Assembly (NCBI GenBank): GCA_015487835.1
Contig: WFOY01000033.1
Location: forward strand, 1-7,211
Length of the DNA stretch: 7,211 nt
Reading direction: 5' to 3'
Source: Aquificaceae bacterium
Lineage (GTDB): Bacteria; Aquificota; Aquificia; Aquificales; Aquificaceae
A program made the translations under genes and the position numbers. Positions 6,496-7,211 of the stretch are shown here, in pieces. A model generated the notes under the pieces. It saw only the letters and a list, made by a program, of their open reading frames with translations. It was not told the origin of the DNA and did not search any database. Each line of letters opens with the position of its first letter. Position 1 is the stretch's first letter.

Positions 6496-6946
6496 CCCGG
6501 AGCTCAATTATAACCGCCACCTCATCACACACGGGGAACTTGGGGCAGTTTACACAGTCGGACCATATCTTCTGGGGAAGGTCGGACTTCTCCACCTCCC
6601 TGAACCCGAACCTAAGAAAGAAGTCCTTGGCGTAGGTGAGCGAAAAGACCCTGCTGATACCGAGGTCTTTGGCCTCCTTCAGGCAGGCAAGGACCAAAGC
6701 CCTACCTATGCCCTCTCCCCTCCTGTTCTCTTTTACAGCGAGGCTCCTTATCTCGGCGAGGTCCTCCCAGACTACCTGGAGGGCTGCACAGCCTAAGATC
6801 TCACCACCTTCTTCATAGACCCAGAAGTCCCTTATGTGGTCGTATATGGAGCTCAAGCTCCTCGGCAGAAGTATGCCCTTAGCAGCCTGTGCGTTCACGA
6901 GGCTGAATATCTCGTGGGCGTCCTTCACCTTTGCCTTCCTAACCAT
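6446..6946 (-). CDS. argA: Short N-acetylglutamate synthase, GNAT family (ArgA-type)
   Basis: Stand-alone GNAT acetyltransferase resembling the short N-acetylglutamate synthases, which acetylate glutamate with acetyl-CoA as the first step of arginine synthesis. It lacks the amino-acid-kinase-like domain of classical ArgA. It has 166 residues. Visible: MVRKAKVKDAHEIFSLVN as the first strand and helix; LLPRSLSSIYDHIRDFWV (26-43), typical of this subgroup; WEDLAEIRSLAVKENRRGEG (60-79), where RRGEGIGRALV is the acetyl-CoA-binding motif A; LTYAKDFFLRFGFREVEKS (103-121); and KIWSDCVNCPKFPVCDEVAV (126-145), with three cysteines. The last 17 residues after IIEL overlap lolD and look like a run-on tail. 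The ATG at 6946 is preceded by GAGGTGG, which overlaps the stop codon of the upstream gene. Presence of argD in the window supports the arginine role, but the catalytic function is inferred from family resemblance. Confidence 0.85.
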   Translation of the reverse strand: MVRKAKVKDAHEIFSLVNAQAAKGILLPRSLSSIYDHIRDFWVYEEGGEILGCAALQVVWEDLAEIRSLAVKENRRGEGIGRALVLACLKEAKDLGISRVFSLTYAKDFFLRFGFREVEKSDLPQKIWSDCVNCPKFPVCDEVAVIIELRDVSPDLLEEGIQVDRR

Positions 6947-6950
6947 GGGA

Positions 6951-6957
6951 CCACCTC
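6951..6957 (-). promoter_or_regulatory. Ribosome binding site of argA overlapping the upstream stop codon
   Basis: GAGGTGG on the minus strand ends 4 nt before the argA ATG, and its first bases are the TGA stop (6958-6956) of the preceding gene. A ribosome finishing that gene would sit on this site, so argA translation is probably coupled to it. Confidence 0.65.
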
Positions 6958-7211
6958 AGTGGCTACCGCAGTCCGTCTCCTCGTGGAAGTAATCAAGAAG
7001 CGTGATCTCCTTGCCCCTGTAAGCCAGAGTGACCACGTAAGCCTCCTCCTCCTCGTAGCAGTATGTTCCGCCGTTTACAAAGTACTCGTAGCCCTTCAGC
7101 CTAAAGCCTTCACCCAGAACCCACTCCTCGTCCAGCCTCCAGCCCTCGAGGGTCTCACCCCCAAAATGGATCGTGTAAGGGTCGCTGATCTTGAACGCGA
7201 CCTTTTTAGCC
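6956..7211 (-). CDS. Hypothetical protein, C-terminal part (start beyond the right edge)
   Basis: An open frame of 84 codons plus TGA runs from the right edge to 6956, with no in-frame ATG, TTG or CTG-like start that would give a sensible shorter protein (the only GTG leaves 26 residues). The visible product starts AKKVAFKISDPYTIHFGG and ends FHEETDCGSH. It is soluble-looking, rich in Tyr, Glu and Gly, with alternating aromatic and polar residues suggesting beta strands (YEYFVNGGTYCYEEEEAYVV). There are no membrane segments, and two cysteines. It is supported as real by its stop codon lying 9 bp before argA, by the shared stop/ribosome binding site, and by codon use (Glu GAG, Tyr TAC, Arg AGG) like its neighbours. 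I do not recognise the family. A metal-binding role for the final Cys/His residues would be a guess. Confidence 0.75.
   Translation of the reverse strand, partial: AKKVAFKISDPYTIHFGGETLEGWRLDEEWVLGEGFRLKGYEYFVNGGTYCYEEEEAYVVTLAYRGKEITLLDYFHEETDCGSH

Noticed and set aside
1..7211. CRISPR array, tRNA/rRNA, riboswitch, insertion sequence, toxin-antitoxin or phage-defence genes
   Set aside because: No spaced direct repeats, cloverleaf or rRNA-like sequence, terminal inverted repeats, transposase or defence motifs were seen; nearly every base is explained by recognised housekeeping or transport genes.

Overview
The window is a densely packed bacterial chromosome segment with eight genes and no gene-free stretch longer than a few tens of bases. 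Several traits suggest a thermophilic, outer-membrane-bearing, motile bacterium: arginine is mostly AGG/AGA, isoleucine is often ATA, charged residues are abundant, a LolD-type ATPase is present (which implies lipoprotein sorting to an outer membrane), and a chemoreceptor end is present. The protein style (short ArgA-type acetyltransferase, split GcvPA, MidA-type methyltransferase) and a G+C content judged by eye at a little over half would fit the Aquificota, perhaps a Desulfurobacteriaceae such as Thermovibrio. That placement is inference from memory and was not tested.

Layout, left to right. (1) Positions 1-564, + strand: the cytoplasmic end of a methyl-accepting chemotaxis protein, cut by the window edge. 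(2) Positions 512-1882, - strand: a complete MATE-family efflux transporter whose 3' end overlaps the chemoreceptor gene by 53 bp. (3) Positions 1883-1906: a 24-bp AT-rich divergent intergenic region, the only obvious promoter candidate. (4) Positions 1907-3037, + strand: argD, acetylornithine aminotransferase. (5) Positions 3018-7211, - strand: a tight gene string read from right to left. It holds an unrecognised partial gene, a short argA-type N-acetylglutamate synthase, lolD, a MidA/NDUFAF7-family methyltransferase, gcvH and gcvPA. Junctions are 9 bp apart, a 50-bp overlap, a 4-bp overlap, 24 bp apart and a 1-bp overlap, so co-transcription and translational coupling are likely. gcvPA meets argD tail to tail with a 20-bp overlap.

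Functionally, argA and argD belong to the same arginine pathway but sit on opposite strands. gcvH and gcvPA supply the lipoyl carrier and one half of the P-protein of the glycine cleavage system. The PLP-binding half GcvPB and the T-protein are not in the window. LolD likewise lacks its membrane partners LolC/E here. The operon therefore mixes isolated parts of several machines, a pattern familiar from compact thermophile genomes.

I looked for a new system (defence, mobile element, repeat array, RNA gene) and did not find one. The points most worth a second look are the unannotated C-terminal gene fragment at the right edge, the strongly acidic tail on GcvH, the 24-bp argD/MATE divergent region where neither gene has a Shine-Dalgarno sequence, and the nested lolD start inside argA.
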